A stretch of 64,000 nucleotides of DNA from Thermoactinomyces sp. DSM 45891 (GTDB taxonomy: Bacteria; Bacillota; Bacilli; Thermoactinomycetales; Thermoactinomycetaceae): assembly GCF_900119485.1 (NCBI RefSeq), contig NZ_FPJZ01000006.1, positions 59,493-123,492 on the forward strand. The letters run 5' to 3'. Shown here in pieces: positions 1 through 8,896 of this stretch; position 1 is the stretch's first letter, and the number at the start of each line of letters is the position of its first letter. A program made the translations under genes and the position numbers. Below the pieces are notes generated by a model. It was not told the origin of the DNA. It searched no databases and saw only the letters and a program-made list of their open reading frames with translations.

Positions 1-228
1 AATAATCGCACCATCCATTTTACATAATTCATACAGATGCGCGGCAGTAAAAGGACTATCAATATGGAATCCACCATCCACAAGTTCCTTTACAGAGTCA
101 TCATATCCCACCACAATAAGTGCCCCTGTCTTAGCACCTAGCACATTGTCTAGGCCTTCTCGAAAGGCCGTTCCTGGGGCAAGTAGTTTTAGTGCTCCAC
201 TTAAAATCGAATCAAATTCTTTACTCAA
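1..228 (-). CDS. disA: DNA integrity scanning diadenylate cyclase DisA, 5' fragment
   Basis: This is the first 76 codons of DisA, cut by the window edge. The family makes cyclic di-AMP from two ATP and scans DNA for lesions during sporulation. The translated fragment runs through APGTAFREGLDNVLGAKTGA and a segment reading VDGGFHID, and the last residues contain the DGA motif of the DAC catalytic domain (about residues 72-74). The likely start is a TTG that gives SKEFDSILSGALK, seven bases after the radA stop and preceded by the G-rich end of radA acting as ribosome-binding site. It is the last gene of the clpC-radA-disA arrangement known from Bacillus. The fragment matches the family closely; the start codon is inferred. 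Confidence 0.9.
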   Translation of the reverse strand, partial: MSKEFDSILSGALKLLAPGTAFREGLDNVLGAKTGALIVVGYDDSVKELVDGGFHIDSPFTAAHLYELCKMDGAII

Positions 229-235
229 TGAATGT

Positions 236-1609
236 CTACCCCCCCATCGCTTCTTTTAAAGCCTCTGTCACACTATTGACACCTATTAATTGAACACCTG
301 AAGGCGATGTTAGACCGCGTAAGTTCTTACTAGGTAGTATTACCTTTTCGAAGCCCAAATTAACAGCCTCCGCCACCCGTTGTTCAATTCTGGATACTGC
401 CCGAACTTCACCTGTCAGCCCTACCTCCCCAATAAATAATTCGCTCACTCCGGTAGGGCGATCACGAAAACTAGATGCCAGCGCTACGGCAATTGCTAGA
501 TCCACAGCAGGTTCATCTAACCGAACACCACCTACCACATTTACAAACGCATCTTGATTTTGTAAAAACATACCAATTCTTTTTTCAAGAACCGCCATAA
601 TCATCGTCAAACGCTGATGATCGATACCAGAGGCTGAACGCTTCGGAGTAGCAAAGCTGGTAGGTGTTACTAAAGCTTGCAATTCCACCAAAACGGGCCT
701 CGTTCCCTCTACACTCGCTGTAACAGCTGTACCCGGAACCCCAACAGGCCTCCCTGCTAAAAACACTTCAGATGGATTATCAATTTCCTCTAATCCAAGC
801 TCTTTCATCTCAAATACACCGATTTCATTGGTAGAACCAAAACGGTTTTTAACAGCCCGGAGTACCCTATATGTATGATGACGCTCTCCCTCAAAGTACA
901 GAACGCAATCCACCATGTGCTCCAACATCCTCGGGCCCGCAATAGCGCCAGATTTCGTAACATGACCCACAATGATAATTGCCACACCTTGTTCCTTCGC
1001 CCAGCGCATGAGTTGTCCCGTACATTCACGTACTTGAGCCACACTCCCTGGAGCTGAAGTTACTTCTGGATGATACATCGTTTGAATGGAGTCGATCACA
1101 ACCAGCTTTGGATTCGTTTCCCTTATTAATTCTTCAATAGCTGTAAGGTCTGTCTCGGAGGCGACATATAATTCTTCATGTAATGATTCCAAACGTTCAG
1201 CCCGCATACGAATTTGTTCAAGGGATTCCTCACCTGTGACATACAGGATGGAAGTACCAGATCGCGCTAACCGATACGTGGCTTGTAGTAAAAGAGTCGA
1301 TTTCCCAATCCCAGGATCTCCGCCAACTAGGATTAGCGAACCTGGAACAAGTCCCCCTCCAAGTACGCGATTTAGTTCACGCATACCGGTGTCTGTACGA
1401 TCAGTAGATAACTTTTCCACTTGAGTAATTCGCGAAGCCTTCTCACGCTTAGCTTTTGGTTTAATATTCGTCCCAGGAATCCGCAGAGAAGTATTTTCCC
1501 GCTCTTCCACCATTGAGTTCCACTCTTCACATCCTGGGCAGCGCCCCATCCACTTTGCTGATTCATAACCGCACTCTTGACAAATAAATCGAGTCTTAAC
1601 TTTTGCCAA
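236..1609 (-). CDS. radA: DNA repair protein RadA (RecA-like branch-migration ATPase)
   Basis: RadA is a hexameric DnaB-like motor that extends heteroduplex during RecA-mediated recombination. Visible are an N-terminal C4 zinc finger (CQEC...CPGC), the Walker A motif GGDPGIGKST near residues 96-105, the RadA-specific KNRFG motif near 254-258, and a Lon-protease-like C-terminal domain. The open frame runs 20 codons further upstream, but the family starts with MAKxK. A TTG giving AKVKTRFICQ sits a few bases after a GAGGTG ribosome-binding site, so the TTG is preferred; the product is then 457 residues, a normal length. A T-tailed hairpin separates it from clpC, so a promoter of its own is likely. 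Confidence 0.95.
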   Translation of the reverse strand: MAKVKTRFICQECGYESAKWMGRCPGCEEWNSMVEERENTSLRIPGTNIKPKAKREKASRITQVEKLSTDRTDTGMRELNRVLGGGLVPGSLILVGGDPGIGKSTLLLQATYRLARSGTSILYVTGEESLEQIRMRAERLESLHEELYVASETDLTAIEELIRETNPKLVVIDSIQTMYHPEVTSAPGSVAQVRECTGQLMRWAKEQGVAIIIVGHVTKSGAIAGPRMLEHMVDCVLYFEGERHHTYRVLRAVKNRFGSTNEIGVFEMKELGLEEIDNPSEVFLAGRPVGVPGTAVTASVEGTRPVLVELQALVTPTSFATPKRSASGIDHQRLTMIMAVLEKRIGMFLQNQDAFVNVVGGVRLDEPAVDLAIAVALASSFRDRPTGVSELFIGEVGLTGEVRAVSRIEQRVAEAVNLGFEKVILPSKNLRGLTSPSGVQLIGVNSVTEALKEAMGG

Positions 1610-1681
1610 AGGATTCACCTCAAAGCTCAAATGGAATTCATCCCTCATTATAGCAAATAAGGCATTCATCGGTTAGAAAAA

Positions 1682-1711
1682 AGAACAGCCCCGATCCCTC
1701 AAGGCTGTTCT
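1682..1711 (-). terminator. Rho-independent terminator after clpC
   Basis: A perfect 9-bp inverted repeat (AGAACAGCC / GGCTGTTCT) is followed on the minus strand by a run of T. It lies between the clpC stop and radA and should end or attenuate the ctsR-mcsA-mcsB-clpC transcript before radA. Confidence 0.8.
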
Positions 1712-1717
1712 AATCGT

Positions 1718-4174
1718 TTAGGATTGTTTAGACTTGGTTGACTTGGCTGCTGATTTAATGGCTCCCTTTTCTACGACTAAGGCTCCATCTTTTAAATCAA
1801 TTTGAACGGTATCCCCTCGCACAATATGGCCGCGAAGCAATTCCTCCGATAGACGATCTTCGATATGCTTTTGGATCGCACGACGGAGTGGACGAGCGCC
1901 GTATTGTGGATCGAATCCTTCTTTTGCAAGGTAACTCTTTGCTGCTTGCGAAAGAGTAAAATCAATCTCTTGCTCCTTCAAACGTCTACGTAGCTCTTCT
2001 GCCATCAAGCTTACGATCTCTTGAAGATGTTCTTCTTTTAGAGAATGGAACACAATCAAATCATCAATTCGGTTTAAGAACTCTGGGCGGAAGCTTTTCT
2101 TCAACTGTTCCATAACATTGTTCTTCATTTGCTCATACTCGTCTTTGCTCGTATCACCGGTAGCAAACCCTAGGCGAGTATTCTTAATCGTAGAAGCCCC
2201 GACGTTGGAAGTCATAATGATGACGGTATTACGGAAGTCAACCGTACGACCTTTTCCGTCTGTGAGCCGTCCATCTTCTAACACCTGTAACAAGACATTG
2301 AATACTTCTGGATGGGCTTTTTCAATCTCATCAAAGAGAACAACTGAGTACGGTTTCCGGCGTACTTTTTCTGTTAATTGGCCACCCTCATCATACCCTA
2401 CATACCCCGGTGGAGATCCAACCAGACGGCTAGTAGTATGCTTTTCCATGTACTCAGACATATCGATCCGAATCATCGCATTTTCATCACCAAACATCGA
2501 TTCTGCAAGTGCGCGAGCCAATTCTGTTTTCCCTACACCAGTAGGTCCAAGAAAGATAAAGGAGCCAATGGGGCGCTTAGGATCCTTAAGTCCAGCACGA
2601 GCCCGGCGTATCGCACGGGCAACAGACTTCACTGCTTCCTCTTGACCAATCACCCGATTATGCAGGATCGCCTCCATATTTAGCAAACGAGCCGATTCTT
2701 CCTCAGCCAACTTAACGACCGGAATCCCTGTCCAGCTTGCCACAATATGAGCAATATCATTCCCTGTTACTTCCGAGTCTGATCGGCCTTGATCTTGCTT
2801 CCAGCGATTGCGGGTCGATTCTAATTCTTCGCGAAGTTTTTGCTCACGATCACGAAGGGAAGCTGCTTTTTCAAACTCTTGACTCTGAACAGCGGCGTCT
2901 TTTTCTTTCTTAACATCTACCATCTTCTTCTCTAACTCTTTTAAATCAGGCGGTACGGTATAAGAGGATAGACGAACCTTCGAAGCTGCTTCATCAACAA
3001 GATCGATCGCTTTATCAGGTAGATAACGATCTGTGATGTAACGATCCGAAAGCTTCACAGCTTGCTCAATCGCTTCATCTGTAATCTTCACGCGATGGTG
3101 CGCTTCATAGCGATCACGAAGCCCTTTTAAGATCAGAACTGCTTCTTCTGCAGTAGGTTCATCCACCGTAATCGGTTGGAAGCGACGCTCTAATGCCGCA
3201 TCTTTTTCGATATATTTCCGGTATTCATCCAAGGTGGTCGCACCAATACATTGCAATTCGCCACGAGCCAGAGCTGGTTTTAAAATATTGGAAGCATCAA
3301 TTGCTCCTTCTGCTCCGCCAGCTCCAATTAACGTATGCAATTCATCAATAAACAGGATGATATTCCCTGCTTGGCGAATTTCGTCCATAATCTTCTTTAA
3401 ACGATCCTCAAATTCTCCCCGATACTTAGTACCTGCAACAACCGTACCCATATCTAGGGTCATAACCCGCTTTCCACGAAGTGTTTCCGGAATTTCCCCA
3501 GCAACAATTCGCTGAGCCAAGCCTTCTGCCACTGCTGTTTTTCCTACACCGGGTTCCCCTATGAGGACAGGGTTGTTTTTCGTACGGCGAGATAAAACCT
3601 GGACTACACGTTCGATTTCTTTCCCTCGACCAATCACAGGGTCTAGATGTCCATCACGTGCAATAGCAGTGAGATCACGCGCAAGTCCGTCTAAAGTAGG
3701 TGTATTGGCACTAGCCACATGACCTCCACCAACTGATTCATTACTCCCCAGAAGCTGTAGGACTTGTTGACGTGCCTTATTTAAGCTTACTCCCAAATTA
3801 TTTAATACCCGTGCGGCTACCCCTTCTCCTTCTCGGATCAAACCAAGAAGAATATGTTCTGTCCCCACATAGGTGTGGCCTAGCTTTCTCGCTTCATCCA
3901 TGGATAGCTCAATCACTTTTTTTGCACGAGGAGTATAGGCAATATTGGTAGGTTGATTCGTCCCCCTACCGATTAGATTCTCCACTTCCTTTTGAATCTT
4001 CTCCAGCCCAAGCCCTAAAGCGACTAATGCCTTTGCTGCAATTCCCTCTCCCTCACGAAGCAAACCAAGTAAGATATGCTCCGTACCAATGTTGCTATGA
4101 CCTAGTCGTACTGCTTCGTCTTGAGCAAGTGCCAATACTTTTTGCGCTCTTTCTGTTAGGCGACCAAACATCAT
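1718..4174 (-). CDS. clpC: ATP-dependent Clp protease ATP-binding subunit ClpC
   Basis: ClpC is a class I AAA+ unfoldase. It works with ClpP and, with McsB or MecA, degrades misfolded and regulatory proteins. The 818-residue protein shows two N-terminal Clp repeats (each with GTEHILLGL), the first Walker A GEPGVGKT near residues 206-213, a UVR-type coiled coil in the middle, the second Walker A GPTGVGKTELA, and a long C-terminal D2 domain. The length is typical of Bacillus ClpC. The start MMFGRLTERAQ is the conserved one and follows an AGAGGTG ribosome-binding site. It is the last gene of the ctsR operon, 18 bases after mcsB, and expression should follow CtsR derepression by heat or protein damage. 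Confidence 0.98.
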   Translation of the reverse strand: MMFGRLTERAQKVLALAQDEAVRLGHSNIGTEHILLGLLREGEGIAAKALVALGLGLEKIQKEVENLIGRGTNQPTNIAYTPRAKKVIELSMDEARKLGHTYVGTEHILLGLIREGEGVAARVLNNLGVSLNKARQQVLQLLGSNESVGGGHVASANTPTLDGLARDLTAIARDGHLDPVIGRGKEIERVVQVLSRRTKNNPVLIGEPGVGKTAVAEGLAQRIVAGEIPETLRGKRVMTLDMGTVVAGTKYRGEFEDRLKKIMDEIRQAGNIILFIDELHTLIGAGGAEGAIDASNILKPALARGELQCIGATTLDEYRKYIEKDAALERRFQPITVDEPTAEEAVLILKGLRDRYEAHHRVKITDEAIEQAVKLSDRYITDRYLPDKAIDLVDEAASKVRLSSYTVPPDLKELEKKMVDVKKEKDAAVQSQEFEKAASLRDREQKLREELESTRNRWKQDQGRSDSEVTGNDIAHIVASWTGIPVVKLAEEESARLLNMEAILHNRVIGQEEAVKSVARAIRRARAGLKDPKRPIGSFIFLGPTGVGKTELARALAESMFGDENAMIRIDMSEYMEKHTTSRLVGSPPGYVGYDEGGQLTEKVRRKPYSVVLFDEIEKAHPEVFNVLLQVLEDGRLTDGKGRTVDFRNTVIIMTSNVGASTIKNTRLGFATGDTSKDEYEQMKNNVMEQLKKSFRPEFLNRIDDLIVFHSLKEEHLQEIVSLMAEELRRRLKEQEIDFTLSQAAKSYLAKEGFDPQYGARPLRRAIQKHIEDRLSEELLRGHIVRGDTVQIDLKDGALVVEKGAIKSAAKSTKSKQS

Positions 4175-4192
4175 AAGCTAACACCTCTTTTT

Positions 4193-5272
4193 CTAGTCTG
4201 TTTGTTTTTCCATACGTAAGCGCTCTCGAATGAAATCAGCCCTCTGAATATCACGTTCTTCGGGATTCAAGCGCTCTCCTGCATATTGTTGTAAAAAACC
4301 TGGTTGAATCATCACCATTAACTCATTCATGACATTAGAGCCCACGTCTTGAATCATACCTAAATCAACCCCCAGTCGCACATCGGACAAGCGCTTCATG
4401 GCCTCTTTGGAGTCCATGATTCGTGAATAAGCTAGAATACCGAGCGAACGATAAACACGATCCTCTAGTTGAATGATCGAAATACTGGTAAGCCTAGTTC
4501 GAGCTGATTGCTCATGCTCGATCATCTGTAGGACGACTCCAACTAAATTTTCGATAATCTCTTCCTCTGATTGTCCTAGCGTGACTTGATTGGACACTTG
4601 ATACAATTGTCCGAGTGCTTCACTACCTTCGCCGTAAATTCCCCTAACCGCTAAACCTACTTGCATAATAGCTGGTATCAGGCGGTTCAATTGTTGTGTC
4701 ATCGCAAGTGCCGGTAAGTGAACCATGACAGATGCACGAATCCCTGTACCTACATTGGTCGGGCAATTCGTCATATACCCAACTTGATCATCGAAGGCAA
4801 AAGATAGTTCTTTTTCTAGTAAATTATCAATACTACTCGCTAGTTCCCACGCTTTTTCAAGTTGCAACCCTGGATATAAAACCTGGATACGTAGATGGTC
4901 TTCCTCGTTAATCATAATGGAGAGCGATTCATCATGGCTGATAATCGCTGCTCCATGTCTAGATTCCTCAGCTAGACTCGGGCTGATTAGGTGTTTTTCC
5001 ACCAGAACTCGTTTCTCTAGATCAGTCAAGTTTTCCATACGAATCAGTTCAGCAGATTGCAAGATAGGTTGGTGTTTCTTAATTTTTTTCCAAGCCTTCT
5101 CAATCGTTTTTACTACTTTTTCTCCTTGAGACGTGCCCGCCATCATCGGAAATGGAAGTTCAGTTAGGTTTCTAGCTATCCTCACCCGACTACTAAAAAC
5201 AATGTCAGATTGAGGCCCCTTCACTTTCATCCATTCGCTCGTTGCACGTTGGATAAAATTTTCTAATGACAT
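4193..5272 (-). CDS. mcsB: Protein arginine kinase McsB
   Basis: McsB phosphorylates arginines on damaged proteins, marking them for ClpC-ClpP, and also inactivates CtsR. The 359-residue protein belongs to the phosphagen kinase fold. The ATP-binding arginine motif SSRVRIARN lies near residues 27-35, the loop INEEDHLRIQ is present, and the catalytic cysteine stands in TNCPTNVGTG, followed by RGIYGEGSEA. Its position between mcsA and clpC is the conserved one; McsA is its activator. Nothing in the sequence suggests loss of activity. Confidence 0.97.
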   Translation of the reverse strand: MSLENFIQRATSEWMKVKGPQSDIVFSSRVRIARNLTELPFPMMAGTSQGEKVVKTIEKAWKKIKKHQPILQSAELIRMENLTDLEKRVLVEKHLISPSLAEESRHGAAIISHDESLSIMINEEDHLRIQVLYPGLQLEKAWELASSIDNLLEKELSFAFDDQVGYMTNCPTNVGTGIRASVMVHLPALAMTQQLNRLIPAIMQVGLAVRGIYGEGSEALGQLYQVSNQVTLGQSEEEIIENLVGVVLQMIEHEQSARTRLTSISIIQLEDRVYRSLGILAYSRIMDSKEAMKRLSDVRLGVDLGMIQDVGSNVMNELMVMIQPGFLQQYAGERLNPEERDIQRADFIRERLRMEKQTD

Positions 5273-5284
5273 CAGGTCCCCCTC

Positions 5285-5827
5285 CTACTCTGTTTCTAAT
5301 TGTTTTTGCAGGGCTCGAATCTGGTCGCGAATCTGAGCTGCTTCTTCAAAAGCTTCCTCATGGATTTTGCGATGCAATTGTTCCTTTAGCTTCTCTAAGT
5401 TATGGCGCATGCGGATTTTTCCTTTGGCGCGTTCGGGTACCTTCCCGTTATGTTTGGTATTGCCATGGACCTTCCGCATTAATGGATCTAGCCACTGCTG
5501 AAATGTTGAGTAGCAATCGCTACAGCCAAAACGCCCCATTTTTGAAAACTGATTATATGTTAGACCACATGATGGACAACGAAGTACTTGCGGTGAATGA
5601 CTCGCATCATCCTGGGGATTCCCCATCTGCGTAATCGGCTCAAAATTCAAAAGACCAGACAGTAGATGGTGGAAAGAGAATCCGTGATCGAAACCAGGCA
5701 TCTGTTCTCCTTTTTCCTGTGCACATAATTCACACAGATGGTATTCCGTCTTCTGTCCATTCACTACCTTTTTGTAATGAATCGTAGCCGACCTTTTTCC
5801 GCATTCAGGACAGAGCACATCCATCAC
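5285..5827 (-). CDS. mcsA: McsA, zinc-binding activator of McsB
   Basis: McsA binds and activates McsB and helps regulate CtsR. The 180-residue protein carries an N-terminal CPEC...CELC zinc motif, a second CPSC...CSDC motif near residues 82-105, and a C-terminal UVR-like coiled coil (FEEAAQIRDQIRALQ). The gene overlaps the ctsR stop by four bases (ATGA), which indicates translational coupling. The gap to mcsB is 12 bases. Confidence 0.95.
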   Translation of the reverse strand: MMDVLCPECGKRSATIHYKKVVNGQKTEYHLCELCAQEKGEQMPGFDHGFSFHHLLSGLLNFEPITQMGNPQDDASHSPQVLRCPSCGLTYNQFSKMGRFGCSDCYSTFQQWLDPLMRKVHGNTKHNGKVPERAKGKIRMRHNLEKLKEQLHRKIHEEAFEEAAQIRDQIRALQKQLETE

Positions 5828-6294
5828 TCTCCTTTGTTTGCGAATAATATTGTAATCATCATCCTCATCATGCGCGCTCGCAACTGGTCGCGCATGATGA
5901 GAGGTAGTTGAATCAAATCTCGCGAAATCATACTTTTCATCAAGTGAGCTTCCCTTGGAGTCATAAAACCCTCTTCAATCAGGCGATGTATCACATGCTC
6001 GGCAGTCACTTGGGGAATCGAATCTCCAATCCGTTCCAATAGCTCGATATAATACCTCTGACTATCCAACACAGGAACTTTCTTAATCCGAATGTAACCG
6101 CCTCCACCACGCTTACTCTCGACGAGGAAGCCTTTTTCCAAGGTAAAGCGAGTACTAATGACGTAGTTAATTTGGGAGGGAACACACTGAAATGAATCAG
6201 CCAGCTCGCTCCGCTTGATTTCCACGACACCCAGTTCGCTATCAACGAGCATCTGCTTTAGATAGTGTTCAATGATGTCTGAAATACTACTCAT
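5824..6294 (-). CDS. ctsR: CtsR, transcriptional repressor of class III stress genes
   Basis: CtsR is a dimeric winged-helix repressor that loses DNA binding on heating and is removed by McsB/ClpCP. The 156-residue protein begins MSSISDIIEHYLKQML and has the conserved basic wing with KRGGGGYIRIKK near residues 60-71. It is the first gene of ctsR-mcsA-mcsB-clpC. A GGAGGT ribosome-binding site lies six bases before the ATG. Upstream are a sigma-A promoter and a CtsR operator matching the consensus, so it is autoregulated. Confidence 0.97.
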   Translation of the reverse strand: MSSISDIIEHYLKQMLVDSELGVVEIKRSELADSFQCVPSQINYVISTRFTLEKGFLVESKRGGGGYIRIKKVPVLDSQRYYIELLERIGDSIPQVTAEHVIHRLIEEGFMTPREAHLMKSMISRDLIQLPLIMRDQLRARMMRMMITILFANKGE

Positions 6295-6313
6295 CGGAAA
6301 ACCTCCTGCTGAC

Positions 6314-6330
6314 TTTGACTATCTTTGACC
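6314..6330 (-). promoter_or_regulatory. CtsR operator
   Basis: GGTCAAA-GAT-AGTCAAA matches the published CtsR heptad-repeat consensus (RGTCAAANANRGTCAAA) at every defined position. It overlaps the predicted transcription start of the ctsR operon, as expected for a repressor site. Confidence 0.9.
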
Positions 6331-6340
6331 TTCTGATTTT

Positions 6341-6369
6341 ATTATATCGTTTTCATCTGATAATGCCAA
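6341..6369 (-). promoter_or_regulatory. Sigma-A promoter of the ctsR operon
   Basis: TTGGCA (-35, 6364-6369) and TATAAT (-10, 6341-6346) are separated by exactly 17 bases, directly upstream of the CtsR operator and ctsR. Confidence 0.85.
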
Positions 6370-6439
6370 TCATTTTTTATACCAACTCCACCCAATCTTC
6401 CTCTTCAGTTTCCCACGAATAGCAGTGCTTCATACCTAC

Positions 6440-7150
6440 TTAAATGATCCTTCTCACCTCATGAACCCCACCTATTTTTTGGAGATCTCCGATCACATTG
6501 GTCAAACTTTCATCACTGGAATCATTCAAATGGAGTGTAATGGTCAGACGAAATTCGCTTAATGCTCCTTCCTCTTCATCTACACGTAGCTTTTTTAGTT
6601 GAATCTCTTTTCCCGCAAAATAGGTTGCCAAATTACCTATTATTCTCCCCCGATCCTCTCCTTGTACGATGATTTCAAATCGATAAAGGCAACGTTTTTT
6701 CACCATATATTTCTCGATACGATTTAATAACTCTAAACTAACTAAGACTAACAATGTGGTAATCACTGCCGCGAAATAAAAACCTGAACCCACAGCTAAT
6801 CCAATCGCAGCTATGACCCACAGCGATGCCGCCGTCGTAAGTCCACTTACTGTTACTCCCTGTCTTAAGATAGTTCCAGCACCGAGAAAACCGATACCAC
6901 TTACTACTTGAGCACTTAAACGTGCCGGATCGAATAAGAAACGGCGGTCCACTTCAATAAACGGGACAAAAGCATAGATCGAAATCAACATAATTAATGC
7001 AGAGCCAACACTTACTAAGATATGAGTCCGAAAACCTGCTGGGTGATTATTTACCTCTCGTTCCCATCCAACTAGCCCACCAAGAACAGCAGCAACCATC
7101 AATCGTAATACCATTTCCCACTCTGAGATATACCAAATACTGGACAACAT
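6440..7150 (-). CDS. MgtC/SapB family membrane protein
   Basis: This 236-residue protein has the MgtC fold: four or five N-terminal membrane segments with the signature GGLVGWEREVNNHPAGFRTH (about residues 23-42), a second conserved stretch GIGFLGAGTILR near 86-97, and a soluble C-terminal domain (about 155-236) resembling an ACT-like module. MgtC proteins in other bacteria affect magnesium homeostasis, virulence and ATP-synthase control; the exact role here is unknown. A strong AGGAGG precedes the ATG. It is transcribed divergently from the adjacent two-component system and is not part of the conserved ctsR neighbourhood. Confidence 0.88.
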   Translation of the reverse strand: MLSSIWYISEWEMVLRLMVAAVLGGLVGWEREVNNHPAGFRTHILVSVGSALIMLISIYAFVPFIEVDRRFLFDPARLSAQVVSGIGFLGAGTILRQGVTVSGLTTAASLWVIAAIGLAVGSGFYFAAVITTLLVLVSLELLNRIEKYMVKKRCLYRFEIIVQGEDRGRIIGNLATYFAGKEIQLKKLRVDEEEGALSEFRLTITLHLNDSSDESLTNVIGDLQKIGGVHEVRRII

Positions 7151-7311
7151 GATCCCTCCTAAGAGCTATAGATTTATAATGAAATTCGTCATAACATAAG
7201 AATGTTTAGGATGATTCAAAGCTGTTGTTGAAAGACAAACTATCGTTATAAAGCGTTATATGATTTCATGGTATGCTAAATGATTATCCTTATTGTACGA
7301 GAGGTGTGTGT

Positions 7312-8133
7312 ATGTCATACAAAAGTATCCGTTGGTCGATTTTACTGTTGCCCACAATCGTGATCGGTCTGTGGGAATATATACGTCATGATTTTTTGTT
7401 ATCCCATATCTCGATGGAAATGGGAAACTGGCTCTCTCCCCTGATCGTGCTTTTCGTCACCTTAACCGTTTCGCGATTATTATTTGCCCGATATGAGCAA
7501 CTGCAAAAGCGATTAGAAAGCGAGCTTGCTGAAAAAGCAGTTTTACAGGAACGGGAACGAATCGCCAGAGAATTGCATGATGGAATTGCTCAGACTTTAT
7601 TTTTATGCTCTGTCCAACTCGATTTACTTGAAAAGCAACAGCCTAATCTCCAATGGAATCCCATTCGAAACAACCTACATCAAATTCATAACTATGTACG
7701 CCACTCTATTGCTACATTAAAGGAGGAGACCCAATTAATACCGATGACGTGGAGTCAGCAAATAGATGAACTCGTAAGCGAATTTGAAAAAAAGATAGGG
7801 ATTCCCGTATCTGTTCAATTGAAAATTCATGAGGACTCCTTCACTTTAAAAGAGCAGACAGAACTAATCGCCATCATCCAAGAAGCCTTTACTAACGTAT
7901 ACAAGCATGCTGGACAAGCGACTTATGTTTTTCTTCACATCCGGCCTACCACTCACGGATGGCGTCTTGAAATGGAAGATGATGGCCAGGGATATCAAAC
8001 AGATCCCCTCGATCACGCTGATCGATTTGGCTGTAAAATGATGCGAGATCGTGCAGAAGAACTAGGGGCAACATTCTCGATTACGCACGAAATGGGAAAA
8101 ACCAAAGTGTGGGTTGAAAAAGGAGTCTCTTAA
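7312..8133 (+). CDS. Sensor histidine kinase, NarL/DesK type (HisKA_3)
   Basis: The protein has about 273 residues. Two membrane segments lie near residues 7-25 and 40-58, with only a short extracellular loop. A coiled linker follows, then the HisKA_3 dimerisation motif ERIARELHDGIAQTLF with the phospho-accepting His, and a HATPase_c domain (EAFTNVYKHA, DDGQGY). A short sensor loop suggests it senses a membrane or membrane-protein signal (inference). The frame is open 13 codons further upstream, but AGAGGTG lies just before the internal ATG that gives MSYKSIRW, so that start is used. It ends one base before its response regulator. Confidence 0.93.
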   Translation: MSYKSIRWSILLLPTIVIGLWEYIRHDFLLSHISMEMGNWLSPLIVLFVTLTVSRLLFARYEQLQKRLESELAEKAVLQERERIARELHDGIAQTLFLCSVQLDLLEKQQPNLQWNPIRNNLHQIHNYVRHSIATLKEETQLIPMTWSQQIDELVSEFEKKIGIPVSVQLKIHEDSFTLKEQTELIAIIQEAFTNVYKHAGQATYVFLHIRPTTHGWRLEMEDDGQGYQTDPLDHADRFGCKMMRDRAEELGATFSITHEMGKTKVWVEKGVS

Positions 8134-8134
8134 A

Positions 8135-8776
8135 ATGAGCAAATACCGAGTTTTAATTGGTGATGACCACGAACATGCCAGAGCTGCAATCAAAATCATT
8201 TTAGGAAGCGATCCTGCTTTTCATGTGATCGGAGAAGCAACAAATGGGAAAGAAATGATTCAGCTTTGTAAAGAATTATTACCCGACCTTGTATTAATGG
8301 ATATCAATATGCCCGTACTAAATGGATTAGACGCCACCCGAATACTAAAAGAAGAACTACCTCACATCAAAATCGTCATGGTCACGGTATCTGACGATGT
8401 AGCAGATCTATTTGAAGCACTTAAAAAAGGGGCACAAGGCTACTTGCTGAAGAACTTAAACCCTTCCATTTGGTTAGACTATTTACATGCCATCATGAAA
8501 GATGATGCCCCTATTTCCAAGGAAATAGCAAAAAGGATTTTAACTGAGTTTATGAGCCAGCCGAAAACACAGCAAGAACACCGGCTAACATCTCGGGAAC
8601 AGGAAATTCTATCGTTAGTGGCATTGGGGAATAGCAACAAGGATATTGCTCACTTACTCACAATTTCGGAGTATACGGTGAAAAATCATTTGAAGAATAT
8701 TATGCAAAAACTACATGTTAGTAATCGGGTGCAATTGACTCGATTTGCATTTGAACAGGGGTACATGAGTACTTAA
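8135..8776 (+). CDS. Response regulator, NarL/FixJ family
   Basis: The 213-residue regulator has an N-terminal receiver domain (acidic pair in LIGDDHEHARAA, phosphoacceptor Asp in LVLMDINMPV, conserved Lys in GYLLKNL) and a C-terminal LuxR-type helix-turn-helix (LTSREQEILSLVALG). It is the partner of the kinase immediately upstream. The start was set at the ATG giving MSKYRVLIGDD because AAGGAG lies a suitable distance before it. Likely targets are the following lipoprotein gene or the divergent mgtC-like gene; this is inferred only from position. Confidence 0.94.
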   Translation: MSKYRVLIGDDHEHARAAIKIILGSDPAFHVIGEATNGKEMIQLCKELLPDLVLMDINMPVLNGLDATRILKEELPHIKIVMVTVSDDVADLFEALKKGAQGYLLKNLNPSIWLDYLHAIMKDDAPISKEIAKRILTEFMSQPKTQQEHRLTSREQEILSLVALGNSNKDIAHLLTISEYTVKNHLKNIMQKLHVSNRVQLTRFAFEQGYMST

Positions 8777-8896
8777 AAGATGCTATTAGACTGATTGGTC
8801 GAGCTTGGTTCTTTTGATTCTCATTTTATGATCTGAAATAGTCTGTTATTTAGTTATAAATCATATCACTACTATTTTGAAAGGGAGTTTTTTATT

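Noticed and set aside
2118..2645. 175-codon open frame on the plus strand
   Set aside because: Antisense shadow of clpC; no ribosome-binding site and no recognisable protein.
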